From: DASVLX01 sp035552275
GTDB lineage: Bacteria > Actinomycetota > Actinomycetes > Mycobacteriales > Pseudonocardiaceae
Assembly (NCBI GenBank): GCA_035552275.1
Contig: DASZLR010000184.1
Location: forward strand, 1 to 22,240
Direction of reading: 5' to 3'
DNA length: 22,240 bases
Shown here: positions 7,941 to 15,737 of the stretch, one piece after another
Layout: each line of letters begins with the position of its first letter
Numbering within the stretch: the first letter of the stretch is position 1
Program-made: the position numbers and the translations under genes
The notes under the pieces: model-generated
The model's input: the letters and a program-made list of their open reading frames with translations, nothing else
What the model was told of the DNA's origin: nothing
The model's database searches: none

Positions 7941-9739
7941 CGCCGATGGACAGGCAGCCGGACGCCGACCAGCCACTGCACGGCACGATCGCCTATCCGG
8001 GCATCGACCCGGACAGTCCCACCGGTACAGCAGGCCAAACCGGTACAGCAGGCCAAACCGGCCCGACCGGCGACGCGGCGTACCCGGTCGCCGACCCGCC
8101 GACCGAGCAGTTCGAGGTCATCAGCACGCCGGAGCAGCAGCAGCCGTCGCTGGCCAGGGCCAGCGGGTCGATGGTGATCGCGAACCTGGTCAGCCGGATC
8201 ACCGGCTTCCTCCGCCAAGTGATGTTGGTCGGCGTGCTGGGCATCGGCGCGATCCCGGACTCCTACAACCTGGCCAACACGCTGCCCAACATCGTCTACG
8301 AGCTGCTGATGGGCGCGGTGCTGGCCAGTGCGGTGATCCCGGTGCTGGTGCGCGCCCAGCATGAGGACGCCGACGACGGCAGGGAGTTCACCCAACGGCT
8401 GGTCACCGTGGCCGGGGTGCTGCTGCTGGCGGGCACGATCCTCGCCGTGGCCTGCGCCCCGCTGCTCACCAGACTTTACTTCTCCAGCAACGATCCACAT
8501 AGGACGGCGCTGACCACCGCGTTCTCCTATCTGCTGCTGCCACAGATCCTGTTCTACGGCGTTTTCGGGCTGCTGTCGGGCATCCTCAACGCCCGCCAGG
8601 TGTTCAAGCCGGCCGCCTGGGCGACCGTGCTGTTCAACCTGGTCATGTTCGTCACCCTGGCGATCTACCTGGCGCTGCCCGGGGACATCTCGCTGAACCC
8701 GGTGCGGATGGGCGACGCGAAACTGCTGGTGCTCGGCATCGGCACCACGCTCGGCGTGGCGATCCAGGCCGCGGTGCTGATCCCGCCGCTGCTGCGGATC
8801 GGCTTCCGGTTCCGCTGGCGCTGGGGCTGGGACCGCCGGTTGTCCCAGTTCGGCCGGATGGTGTGCTGGCTGCTGCTGTACACCCTGGTCAGTCAGGTCG
8901 CGTACGTGGTGCTCAGCAAGATCGCGACCGGCGCGCAGTCCGGCAGCTACACCGTCTACAGCAACTCCTGGCTGCTGTTGCAGGTGCCCTACGGGGTGCT
9001 GGGGGTGTCGCTGCTGACCGCGATCATGCCCCGGATGAGCAAGGCCGCCGCGGCCGGCGATGTGCCTGGCGTGGTGGACAACCTGTCCACCGGCAGTCGG
9101 ATGTCGGCGGTGATGATCATCCCGATCTGCGCGCTGATCACCGTACTCGGCCCGGAGGTCGGCATCGCGCTGTTCGGGCTGCGGCACAGCAATCTCAGTG
9201 GGTCGGCGGTGATCGGCCTGTCGCTGACCACGTCGGCGTTCGGGCTGGTGTTCTATGCGATCACCATGTTGCAGCTGCGGGTGTTCTACGCGATGAACGA
9301 CGCCCGCACCCCGACCGTGATCAACGGGATCATGGTGGTGGTCAAGGTGATCCTCTTCTACGTCTGCAAGGGCGTGCTGGACACCGGCCACATCGTCTAC
9401 GGGCTCACCTTCGTCAACGGGCTGGGTTTCGTGATCGCGGCCGTGGTCGGCGAGATCTGGCTGCGATCCCGAATCGGCCGGCTGGACACCGGACGGGTGA
9501 TCCGCACCCTGGCCAAGGTGACCATCGCCTCGGTGTGGGGCGCGGCGGCCGCGCTGCTGGTCGGCAAGGGGCTGGCCGCGATCTTCCCGGCCGGCACGGT
9601 GCTCGCCCGATCCTGGGTCACGCTGATCCTCGGCTCGCTGGTCGGCCTGCCGATCGCGTTCGGCGGAATGCTGCTACTCCGCGTGTCCGAAGTGCGTCCG
9701 GTGTGGCTGCGTTTCGCCCGGTTGGCACGTCGCGGCTGA
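7937..9739 (+). CDS. murJ: Lipid II flippase MurJ (MviN)
   Basis: 600 residues from the ATG at 7937, overlapping the upstream stop (ATGA). About 70 N-terminal residues are polar and low-complexity. Then the MurJ core begins with the hallmark segment RITGFLRQVMLVGVLG, followed by NLANTLPNIVYELLMGAVL and many further hydrophobic helices up to the C-terminus. The family exports the lipid-linked peptidoglycan precursor across the cytoplasmic membrane and is usually essential. In M. tuberculosis the same locus (Rv3910) carries a fused pseudokinase and extracellular domain; here the protein stops after the transporter and those domains are encoded by the next gene. The unusual N-terminal extension carries a tandem 18-bp duplication. 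Confidence 0.95.
   Translation: MTPMDRQPDADQPLHGTIAYPGIDPDSPTGTAGQTGTAGQTGPTGDAAYPVADPPTEQFEVISTPEQQQPSLARASGSMVIANLVSRITGFLRQVMLVGVLGIGAIPDSYNLANTLPNIVYELLMGAVLASAVIPVLVRAQHEDADDGREFTQRLVTVAGVLLLAGTILAVACAPLLTRLYFSSNDPHRTALTTAFSYLLLPQILFYGVFGLLSGILNARQVFKPAAWATVLFNLVMFVTLAIYLALPGDISLNPVRMGDAKLLVLGIGTTLGVAIQAAVLIPPLLRIGFRFRWRWGWDRRLSQFGRMVCWLLLYTLVSQVAYVVLSKIATGAQSGSYTVYSNSWLLLQVPYGVLGVSLLTAIMPRMSKAAAAGDVPGVVDNLSTGSRMSAVMIIPICALITVLGPEVGIALFGLRHSNLSGSAVIGLSLTTSAFGLVFYAITMLQLRVFYAMNDARTPTVINGIMVVVKVILFYVCKGVLDTGHIVYGLTFVNGLGFVIAAVVGEIWLRSRIGRLDTGRVIRTLAKVTIASVWGAAAALLVGKGLAAIFPAGTVLARSWVTLILGSLVGLPIAFGGMLLLRVSEVRPVWLRFARLARRG
8021..8056 (+). repeat. Two perfect 18-bp tandem units inside the murJ N-terminal extension
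   Basis: The unit ACCGGTACAGCAGGCCAA occurs twice head to tail, encoding TGTAGQ twice, followed by a degenerate third copy (TGPTG). It is in frame and lies in the disordered-looking cytosolic leader of MurJ, so copy-number change would be tolerated. Confidence 0.9.
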
Positions 9740-9835
9740 CCTCGCGAGCGGCCAGGTGTCCCGTAGGCTCGCTGGTGCAGGGCGTCCGAGCGGCACAGCG
9801 GCTCGCTGACGCGCGGTGACGGGAGAGAGCACGCG

Positions 9836-11428
9836 GTGAGCAGACCGACCGAGCATTCCAGAGGACGCGGCGCGAGCGCCGGGTTGGACGGACCCCCCGG
9901 CGGGGGCCTGTTGGTGCCCGGCGGAGTGGTCGGCGACGGTCGGTACCGGCTACTCACCCAGTTCGGCGCGGACCGCCGGGGCAACGCGCAGTTCTGGCGC
10001 GCCCGGGACGGTCAGCTCAACCGGGACTCGGCGCTGACCATCCTGGTGGGCGATCCGGGTGATCCACAGGCCGGCGTCGACGCCGGGCGGACCCTGGAAC
10101 GCGCCATGCACGCGGCCACCTTCACCCATCCGGGGGTGGCCAGGGTGCTGGATGTGCTCAGCCTCGGCAACGGCGTGCTGCCTGGCCAGGGCATGCTCGG
10201 CATCATCGTGGCGGAATGGACGCACGGCACCGACCTGCTGGACGTGGTCAGCGACGGCGCGGTGCCGCCGAACACCGCGTCCCGGCTGCTCGAACCGCTG
10301 GCGTCGGCCGTGGAGAGCGCCCATCACGTGGGCCTGGTGCTGGGCATCGACCATCCGCAGCGGGTCCGGGTCACCCCAGACGGCACGCTCCGGCTGGCCT
10401 TCCCCGGACCGCTGGCGATGGCCACCCTGCGCGATGACGTCAAGGGACTCGGCGCGCTGCTGTATCTGCTGCTCACCGGCCGATGGGCACTGGCCGACGG
10501 CCCGGAGGCGGTGCCCGCCGCGCTGACCGGCCCGGACGGCGCGGTGCTGGCCCCCGGCGCACTGAACGCCAACGTGCCCGGCGAGCTGTCCAGCATCGCG
10601 GTGCGCAGCCTGGAGGACACTAGTGTCGGCGGCATCCGCACCTCGGCGGCGATCCTGCAGGTGCTCGATCGGGTGGCGGCCGAAGAAGCGGCAGCGGCGG
10701 CCGCGGCAGCGGCGCCGGAGGGGACCGGTGTCCGCGACGACGGCGTCTGGCTGACCAAGAAGCCGCGCCAGGACAGCCGCACCCGCAAGCGATTGCTGGT
10801 GGCCGTCGCCATCCTCGCCGTGCTCACCCTGGCCATCGTGGTGTGGATCGTCACCTCGGTGATCGGGTTCTTCAGCAACTCCTCCAGCGGTGGGGGCGGT
10901 CCGGTGGTCACCAGCACGTCGACGGTCACCAGCACGCCGGTCAGCACCGCCACCCCCACGCCGACCAGCACCACGGCGGCGGTCGGCGGGCCGATCAAGC
11001 CGGCCGGCGTGACCGTGTACGACGTGGGGGGCAGCGCCGACAGCCCGAGCAAGGTCGGCCGAGTGGTCGACGGCGATCCGACCACCGTATGGCGCACCGA
11101 CCAGTACCGGCAGCAGTTCCCGTCGTCGCTGAAGCAGGGCATCGGGATCATGGCCACCTTCAGCCAGCCGGTCACCCTGGCCGAGATCGACATCGACTCG
11201 CCGAGCGCCGGCACGGTGATCGAGATCCGCACCGCCACGACCGCCGTCCCGCATCTGGCCGACACCACCGTGATCGGCAGCGGCACGCTGACCAACGGGC
11301 ACACCGTCATCCAGCTCAATCCCGGCCCGCCGACGCAGTACGTGCTGGTGTGGATCCGCACCCTGGCCGGAAACGGGCACGTGTTCCAGTCGATGATCGG
11401 CGAGATCACCTACGTGCAGGCGCGATAA
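9836..11428 (+). CDS. Membrane-anchored pseudokinase with extracellular discoidin-like domain
   Basis: 530 residues; GTG start at 9836 with GGGAGAG upstream. Residues ~35-285 have the fold order of a Ser/Thr kinase, but the active site is gone. The beta-3 lysine position reads ALTILV, the HRD loop region reads GIDHPQRVRVTPDG, and the DFG position reads FPG. A poly-Ala/Glu linker follows, then a basic stretch, one membrane helix (about 319-346), a Gly/Ser/Thr-rich stalk, and an outer domain (~392-530) resembling F5/8 type C carbohydrate-binding modules (VGRVVDGDPTTVWRTDQY). The same domains form the C-terminal part of Rv3910 in M. tuberculosis, where the phosphorylated pseudokinase recruits FhaA. 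I infer that this protein is a separate regulatory partner of MurJ. It starts 96 bp after murJ. Confidence 0.88.
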   Translation: MSRPTEHSRGRGASAGLDGPPGGGLLVPGGVVGDGRYRLLTQFGADRRGNAQFWRARDGQLNRDSALTILVGDPGDPQAGVDAGRTLERAMHAATFTHPGVARVLDVLSLGNGVLPGQGMLGIIVAEWTHGTDLLDVVSDGAVPPNTASRLLEPLASAVESAHHVGLVLGIDHPQRVRVTPDGTLRLAFPGPLAMATLRDDVKGLGALLYLLLTGRWALADGPEAVPAALTGPDGAVLAPGALNANVPGELSSIAVRSLEDTSVGGIRTSAAILQVLDRVAAEEAAAAAAAAAPEGTGVRDDGVWLTKKPRQDSRTRKRLLVAVAILAVLTLAIVVWIVTSVIGFFSNSSSGGGGPVVTSTSTVTSTPVSTATPTPTSTTAAVGGPIKPAGVTVYDVGGSADSPSKVGRVVDGDPTTVWRTDQYRQQFPSSLKQGIGIMATFSQPVTLAEIDIDSPSAGTVIEIRTATTAVPHLADTTVIGSGTLTNGHTVIQLNPGPPTQYVLVWIRTLAGNGHVFQSMIGEITYVQAR

Positions 11429-11447
11429 CCGCCGTCATCCCCATCGT

Positions 11448-11453
11448 TATCCT
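11448..11453 (+). promoter_or_regulatory. Putative -10 element for a leaderless sigM transcript (TATCCT)
   Basis: TATCCT ends six bases before the GTG at 11460, leaving no room for a ribosome binding site. This suggests that sigM has its own promoter within the tail of the operon and a leaderless message. Confidence 0.45.
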
Positions 11454-11459
11454 CTGCGC

Positions 11460-12089
11460 GTGACCACCCCCGCCAGGTCCGACGACGAGCTCATCGCGGC
11501 GCACGCCGCCGGCGATCCGCGCGCCTTCGCCGAACTGGTGCACCGGCACCGGGACCGGATGTGGGCGGTCGCGCTGCGCACCCTGCGCGATCCCGAAGAC
11601 GCCGCCGACGCCTTGCAGGAGGCGTTCATCTCGGCCCACCGAGCCGCAGCCGGCTTCCGCGCCGAGTCGCTGGTCACCACCTGGCTGCATCGGATCGTGG
11701 TGAACGCCTGCCTGGACCGGATTCGCCGAAGGCAGGCCCGGCCGACGGTGCCGCTGGACGACAACGGGCCGGCCGAGCTGGCCGCCAGCGGGGACGCGAT
11801 GGCCGACCGGGAGACCCGGATGGTGGTCCAGGACGCGCTGGCGCAACTGCCCGAGGAACAGCGCGTGCCGATCATCCTGGTCGACGTCGAGGGCTATTCG
11901 GTGGCCGAGATCGCGACCATGCTCGGCGTCGCCGAAGGCACGGTGAAGAGCCGGTGCGCGCGGGGGCGGGTGAAGCTCGCCAAACTTCTCGGCCATCTAC
12001 GGAACCCGAGTGCAGATGCGAACGTCCCAGATGGCGCAGTGACAACGACGGTGAAAACCACCAGCGCACGCCGTGGGGAGGGACGATGA
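11460..12089 (+). CDS. sigM: ECF sigma factor SigM
   Basis: 209 residues, typical for an ECF sigma factor. Region 2 is at residues ~20-90 (AFAELVHRHRDRMW, then DPEDAADALQEAFISAHRA and TWLHRIVVNACLDRIRRRQ). Region 4 is at ~122-180 (LPEEQRVPIILVDVEGYSVAEIATMLGVAEGTVKSR cut into helix-turn-helix pieces), followed by a Thr-rich tail. It directs RNA polymerase to stress-response promoters. Assignment to SigM rests on the family sequence and on its place between the murJ/pseudokinase region and trxBA, as in Rv3911. GTG start; its stop overlaps the anti-sigma ATG (ATGA), so both are made together. Confidence 0.92.
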   Translation: MTTPARSDDELIAAHAAGDPRAFAELVHRHRDRMWAVALRTLRDPEDAADALQEAFISAHRAAAGFRAESLVTTWLHRIVVNACLDRIRRRQARPTVPLDDNGPAELAASGDAMADRETRMVVQDALAQLPEEQRVPIILVDVEGYSVAEIATMLGVAEGTVKSRCARGRVKLAKLLGHLRNPSADANVPDGAVTTTVKTTSARRGEGR

Positions 12090-12877
12090 CGGAGATCGAG
12101 CGACCCGACGAGAGCGGACCGTCCTGGTCCGTGGACACGCTGGCCGACCTGCACGCGGGCGTGCTGGACGAGCCGACCGCGACGGACCTGTGGCCGCGGG
12201 TGAACGCCGATCCGCAAGCGAGGGCCGTGCTCGACGCGCTGGACGCCGTGCGCGCCGAGCTGGCCGACCTGCCGCCGCTGACCATGCCGGCGGACGTGGC
12301 CGCTCGCCTGGACTCAGCCCTCGCCGCTGAACTGGGGCAACCGAAACAGCCGATGGCCCCGGTTGTGGATCTGGCCGCCGCCCGCAGCCGGCGCAACCGG
12401 CGGCTCGGCTGGGCGACCGGGCTGGTCGCGGCCGCGGCGGCGGTGATCGGCATCGGGGTGGTCATCGCGCCCGGTGGCGGCTCGCCCGGATCGACGGTGG
12501 CCGGTCCGCCCACCGGCTCGACCCCTACGGGCACCCCGCTGGCGATCTCCGGGCCCGGCCAGGGTGGCCACGGCGTGTCGACCGCGCTCGGCGCCGCGCT
12601 GGCCCGGCAGGACTTCGGTGCCCTGGCTGGCGGCGGACAGCTGTCGGCGTGCCTGTTCGCCAACAGCGTCGCGCCGGGGGTCCGGCCGGCCGGGGCGACT
12701 CCGGTGGTGTTGGACGGCAGGCCGGCCGAGCTGCTGGTGCTGACCACCGGCCGGGCGGCCCAGTTCCGACTGCTGGTGGTCGGCCCGAGCTGCGGCGTCG
12801 ACGGCGCGCAGAAAATGGCCGACACGGTCGTCGGCGGCCTGCCCAGCACACTCCCCAGCACGGCGCCGACCCACTAG
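12086..12877 (+). CDS. Anti-sigma-M factor, single-pass membrane protein
   Basis: 263 residues, ATG at 12086 preceded by GGGGAGGG. A cytosolic N-terminal ~110 residues rich in Ala/Leu/Asp helices (SVDTLADLHAGVLDEP) would bind the sigma factor. One membrane helix follows (~111-132, GWATGLVAAAAAVIGIGVVI), then a Gly/Pro/Thr linker and an extracellular domain ending at ~263 with two cysteines (SACLFAN and PSCGVDG). The HxxxCxxC zinc motif of ZAS-type anti-sigma factors is absent, so redox release through zinc is unlikely. It corresponds to Rv3912 (the sigma-M antagonist RsmA) by position and topology. The two extracellular cysteines could form a disulfide; this is an inference. Confidence 0.85.
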   Translation: MTEIERPDESGPSWSVDTLADLHAGVLDEPTATDLWPRVNADPQARAVLDALDAVRAELADLPPLTMPADVAARLDSALAAELGQPKQPMAPVVDLAAARSRRNRRLGWATGLVAAAAAVIGIGVVIAPGGGSPGSTVAGPPTGSTPTGTPLAISGPGQGGHGVSTALGAALARQDFGALAGGGQLSACLFANSVAPGVRPAGATPVVLDGRPAELLVLTTGRAAQFRLLVVGPSCGVDGAQKMADTVVGGLPSTLPSTAPTH

Positions 12878-12909
12878 CCGACCCGCGCTGGCGTCACCCA
12901 AGCGGGAAT

Positions 12910-12937
12910 GGAACAACCGACACCTACGATCGCGTTG
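12910..12937 (+). promoter_or_regulatory. Putative ECF-sigma promoter upstream of trxB (GGAAC-N19-GTTG)
   Basis: GGAAC at 12910-12914 and GTTG at 12934-12937, separated by 19 bases, match the SigR/SigH-type consensus (GGAAT/C, 18-19 bases, GTT). Transcription would begin near 12944, about 80 bases before trxB. trxBA operons are classic targets of SigR in Streptomyces and SigH in mycobacteria. Confidence 0.55.
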
Positions 12938-12943
12938 ACAGCA

Positions 12944-12994
12944 GTGCATACCAACGGCGGTGCACACCAACAAGCGGTGCACACCCGAGTGCAG
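12944..12994 (+). repeat. Direct repeats GTGCAYACC in the trxB leader
   Basis: Three consecutive units start with GTGCATACCAA (12944), GTGCACACCAA (12960) and GTGCACACCC (12977), at 16- and 17-base spacing. A fourth half-unit GTGCAG is at 12989-12994. They begin where the ECF-type promoter would start transcription. Confidence 0.75.
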
Positions 12995-13023
12995 GCCAGC
13001 CGGCGTGACGTGGAGGTTCTTCG

Positions 13024-13995
13024 GTGGCGGTTCGCAACGTGATCATCGTGGGTTCCGGCCCTGCCGGCTACACGGCTGCCGTGTACGCGGCCCGGGCGCA
13101 GCTGAACCCGCTGGTGTTCGAGGGCTCGCAGTTCGGCGGCGCCCTGATGACCACCACCGACGTGGAGAACTTTCCCGGTTTCCGGGACGGCATCATGGGT
13201 CCGGACCTGATGGAGCAGATGCGAGCCCAGGCGGAGCGGTTCGGCGCCGAGCTGCGGCCCGAAGACGTCGAATCGGTCGAGCTGTCCGGCGATGTCAAGT
13301 ACGTCACCGCGAACGGCGAGCGGTACGCGGCGCAGGCCGTGATCCTGGCGATGGGCGCGGCGGCGCGGTACCTGCACGTGCCCGGCGAGCAGAACCTGTT
13401 GGGGCACGGCGTGTCCGCGTGCGCGACCTGCGACGGCTTCTTCTTCCGCGACCAGGACATCGCCGTGGTCGGCGGCGGGGACTCGGCGATGGAGGAGGCG
13501 ACCTTCCTTACCCGCTTCGCCCGGTCGGTCACCGTCATCCACCGCCGGAACGAGTTCCGCGCGTCGCGGATCATGCTGGCCCGCGCCCAGGCGAACGAGA
13601 AGATCCGCTGGCTGACCAATGCCCAGCCCACCGAGATCCTCGGCGACGGGACGGTCACCGGCATTCGGTTGCGGGACACCGTGACCGGCGAGACCTCCGA
13701 GCTGCCAGTGACCGGCGTGTTCATGGCGATCGGCCACGATCCGCGCAGCGAGCTGGTCCGCGACCAGGTGGATCTCGACCCGGACGGCTATGTGCGCACC
13801 CAGGGCAGCGGCACGTACACCAACCTCGACGGCGTGTTCGCCGCCGGTGACCTGGTGGACCGCACCTATCGGCAGGCGATCACCGCGGCCGGCTCCGGCT
13901 GCGCGGCGGCCATCGACGCCGAGCGTTGGCTCGCCGAAAACGCCGGCGCGACTGACACCGACGCTGACTCAGCTGAGCTGGTCGGCACCAACTGA
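13024..13995 (+). CDS. trxB: Thioredoxin reductase
   Basis: 323 residues, the usual length for the low-molecular-weight bacterial enzyme, which uses NADPH and FAD to reduce thioredoxin in the cytosol. Motifs: FAD-binding GSGPAG (residues 11-16), redox centre CATC with Cys133 and Cys136, NADPH-binding VVGGGDSAMEEATFL with the downstream HRRNEFRAS, and the second FAD motif GVFAAGDLVD near the end. GTG start at 13024, seven bases after GGAGG (13012-13016). Its 146-bp upstream gap holds an ECF-type promoter and direct repeats; trxA follows 34 bp downstream, so the pair is likely one operon. Confidence 0.97.
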   Translation: MAVRNVIIVGSGPAGYTAAVYAARAQLNPLVFEGSQFGGALMTTTDVENFPGFRDGIMGPDLMEQMRAQAERFGAELRPEDVESVELSGDVKYVTANGERYAAQAVILAMGAAARYLHVPGEQNLLGHGVSACATCDGFFFRDQDIAVVGGGDSAMEEATFLTRFARSVTVIHRRNEFRASRIMLARAQANEKIRWLTNAQPTEILGDGTVTGIRLRDTVTGETSELPVTGVFMAIGHDPRSELVRDQVDLDPDGYVRTQGSGTYTNLDGVFAAGDLVDRTYRQAITAAGSGCAAAIDAERWLAENAGATDTDADSAELVGTN

Positions 13996-14029
13996 CTTCC
14001 CTTACCCGGTAACCCAAGGAGAGAGAAAC

Positions 14030-14359
14030 ATGGCCGGCAACACCGTGACCGTCAGCGCCAAGAGCTTCGCGGAAGACGTCCTCCAGAGCGACAAGCCGGT
14101 GCTGGTCGACTTCTGGGCCACCTGGTGCGGGCCGTGCAAGATGGTCGCGCCGGTGCTTGAGGAGATCGCCGCCGAGCACGCCGACAAGATCACCGTGGCG
14201 AAGCTGGACATCGACGCCAACCCGTCGATCGCCCGGGACTACCAGATCATGTCCGTGCCGACGATGATCTTGTTCAAGGGCGGCCAGCCGATGAAGCAGA
14301 TCGTGGGCGCCAAGCCGAAGGCGGCGCTGCTCAACGACCTCTCCGAAGTACTTTCCTAA
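14030..14359 (+). CDS. trxA: Thioredoxin
   Basis: 109 residues, standard thioredoxin size. The active site WCGPC has Cys33 and Cys36, and the cis-proline loop reads SVPT. It is reduced by the adjacent TrxB and reduces disulfides in cytosolic proteins such as ribonucleotide reductase. ATG at 14030 preceded by AAGGAGAGAG. The gene is followed 24 bp later by a strong stem-loop that closes the operon. Corresponds to trxC (Rv3914) of M. tuberculosis. Confidence 0.97.
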   Translation: MAGNTVTVSAKSFAEDVLQSDKPVLVDFWATWCGPCKMVAPVLEEIAAEHADKITVAKLDIDANPSIARDYQIMSVPTMILFKGGQPMKQIVGAKPKAALLNDLSEVLS

Positions 14360-14383
14360 CACCTGATTCACGCTCGGTTTACC

Positions 14384-14427
14384 CACCGTGCGGCCGGTGT
14401 CCCACAGGGATGACCGGCCGCACGGTG
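14384..14427 (+). terminator. Stem-loop terminator after trxA
   Basis: A perfect 15-bp stem: CACCGTGCGGCCGGT (14384-14398) pairs with ACCGGCCGCACGGTG (14413-14427). The 14-base interior can itself fold (TCCC, ACA, GGGA at 14400-14410). There is no U-tract, as is common for actinobacterial terminators. Confidence 0.8.
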
Positions 14428-14533
14428 TGCGCTCGGTCCGACGCGCCGTGCGACCCTTTGGGAATCGACGGAGGACGCAGGGCACAATGAACCGTCACTC
14501 CAGTCGAGATGGAACAAGCCGAGCGAGGGGTGC

Positions 14534-15676
14534 ATGCGGGTACTCCGCCGCGGCGATGTGGGCCCGGCAGTAGCGGAAGTCCGGTTGACGCTCGCCGCGA
14601 TGGGGCTGCTGCCCGCGTTCGACGGGTCGCGCGACCACGTGGTGTTCGATCAGGCGATCGAGCACGCGGTGCGCGCGTTTCAGCAGCAGCGCGGCCTGAT
14701 CACCGACGGCATCGTCGGCGCGGCCACCTTCCGTGCGCTGCGCGACGCCACCTACCGGCTCGGCGGCCGACCGCTGGCCTACCTGGTCTCTCAGCCGATG
14801 ACCGGTGACGACGTGTTCGCGTTGCAGGAACGGCTGCTGGAGCTCGGCTACGACGCCGGGCGACCCGAAGGCATCTTCGGCCCGCAGGTCGAGCGGGCGC
14901 TGCGCAACTTCCAGCGCGAGTACGGCCTGGTCGTGGACGGGATCTGCGGCGCGGCCACCATCCGCGCGCTGCGCCAGTTGGCGCCGAAGGTGCGCGGCGG
15001 CCGGCCGGTTCTCCTGCGCGAGCAGGAGCGGGTGCGCCGAGCCGGGCCGTTGCTGCGCGGCAAGCGGATCGTGATCGACCCCGGCCACGGCGGCGGCGAC
15101 CGGGGGGTGAACGTCGGCTCGGCGACCGAGGCCGAGCTCACCTGGGACCTGGCCCGGCGGCTTGAGGGCCAGATGGTGGCGACCGGTATGGAGGCGCTGC
15201 TCACCAGGGGTCCGGACCGATGTCCGACCGACCCCGAGCGGGCCGCGTTCGCCAACGAGACGGCGGCCGACCTGTTCCTGTCGCTACACATCGACGCCAA
15301 CCGCTCGCCGGCGGCTCAGGGCGTGGCCTGCTTCCACTTCGGCACCGGCAACGGCACCAGTTCGACGGTCGGCGAGGCGCTGGCCGACTTCATCCAGCGC
15401 GAGCTGACCGCCCGCACCGGGATGCGGGACTGTCGGTCGCACCCGCGCACCTGGGACGCGCTGCGAATGACCCGCTGCCCGGCGGTGCGGATCGAGGTCG
15501 GCTACCTGACCAACCCGGAGGACCGGCAGCGCCTCACCGATCCGGCGTTCCGCGACATCGTCGCCGAGGGCATCCTGATCGCGGTGAAGCGGCTCTACCT
15601 GCTCGGCGAGAACGACCAGCCGACCGGCACCTTCACTTTCGAAGACATCCTGCGCCACGAGCTGACCAAGAACTGA
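14534..15676 (+). CDS. cwlM: CwlM: peptidoglycan-binding and amidase_3 domain protein
   Basis: 380 residues. Two tandem PG_binding_1 modules occupy residues ~3-75 (GLITDGIVGAATFRAL) and ~90-155 (GLVVDGICGAATIRAL). An N-acetylmuramoyl-L-alanine amidase (amidase_3) domain covers ~177-355. The zinc ligands and catalytic residue are all visible: H185 (DPGHGG), E199, H252 (LHIDAN) and E321 (RIEVGYLTN). There is no signal peptide, so it should be cytosolic, like Rv3915 of M. tuberculosis, where phosphorylated CwlM activates MurA rather than cleaving wall. The C-terminal tail (PTGTFTFEDILRHELTKN) carries threonines in the region where the mycobacterial protein is phosphorylated by PknB. ATG at 14534 with GAGGGG upstream. 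Confidence 0.93.
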   Translation: MRVLRRGDVGPAVAEVRLTLAAMGLLPAFDGSRDHVVFDQAIEHAVRAFQQQRGLITDGIVGAATFRALRDATYRLGGRPLAYLVSQPMTGDDVFALQERLLELGYDAGRPEGIFGPQVERALRNFQREYGLVVDGICGAATIRALRQLAPKVRGGRPVLLREQERVRRAGPLLRGKRIVIDPGHGGGDRGVNVGSATEAELTWDLARRLEGQMVATGMEALLTRGPDRCPTDPERAAFANETAADLFLSLHIDANRSPAAQGVACFHFGTGNGTSSTVGEALADFIQRELTARTGMRDCRSHPRTWDALRMTRCPAVRIEVGYLTNPEDRQRLTDPAFRDIVAEGILIAVKRLYLLGENDQPTGTFTFEDILRHELTKN

Positions 15677-15737
15677 CTCCGATCAGCTGCGGTATCCGCC
15701 GTTGTCGACGCCGTCCAGACCTGCCCCAGCGCTCCCC

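Noticed and set aside
7859..9391. 510-codon - strand open frame opposite murJ
   Set aside because: Rich in His, Gln, Arg and Gly with no recognisable family; shadow of murJ.
9950..11380. 476-codon - strand open frame opposite the pseudokinase
   Set aside because: Low-complexity shadow frame; the + strand has kinase-like, membrane and discoidin-like domains.
11424..11451. GATAAC / GTTATC inverted repeat around the sigM promoter
   Set aside because: Only six base pairs with a 16-base spacer, one arm overlapping a stop codon and the other the -10; could be chance.
12904..12937. GGGAAT upstream of trxB as the -35 paired with GTTG
   Set aside because: The spacer would be 24 bases, too long; GGAAC six bases downstream gives the correct 19.
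14002..14012. TTACCCGGTAA palindrome between trxB and trxA
   Set aside because: Too short for a terminator inside an operon and no known regulator motif recognised.
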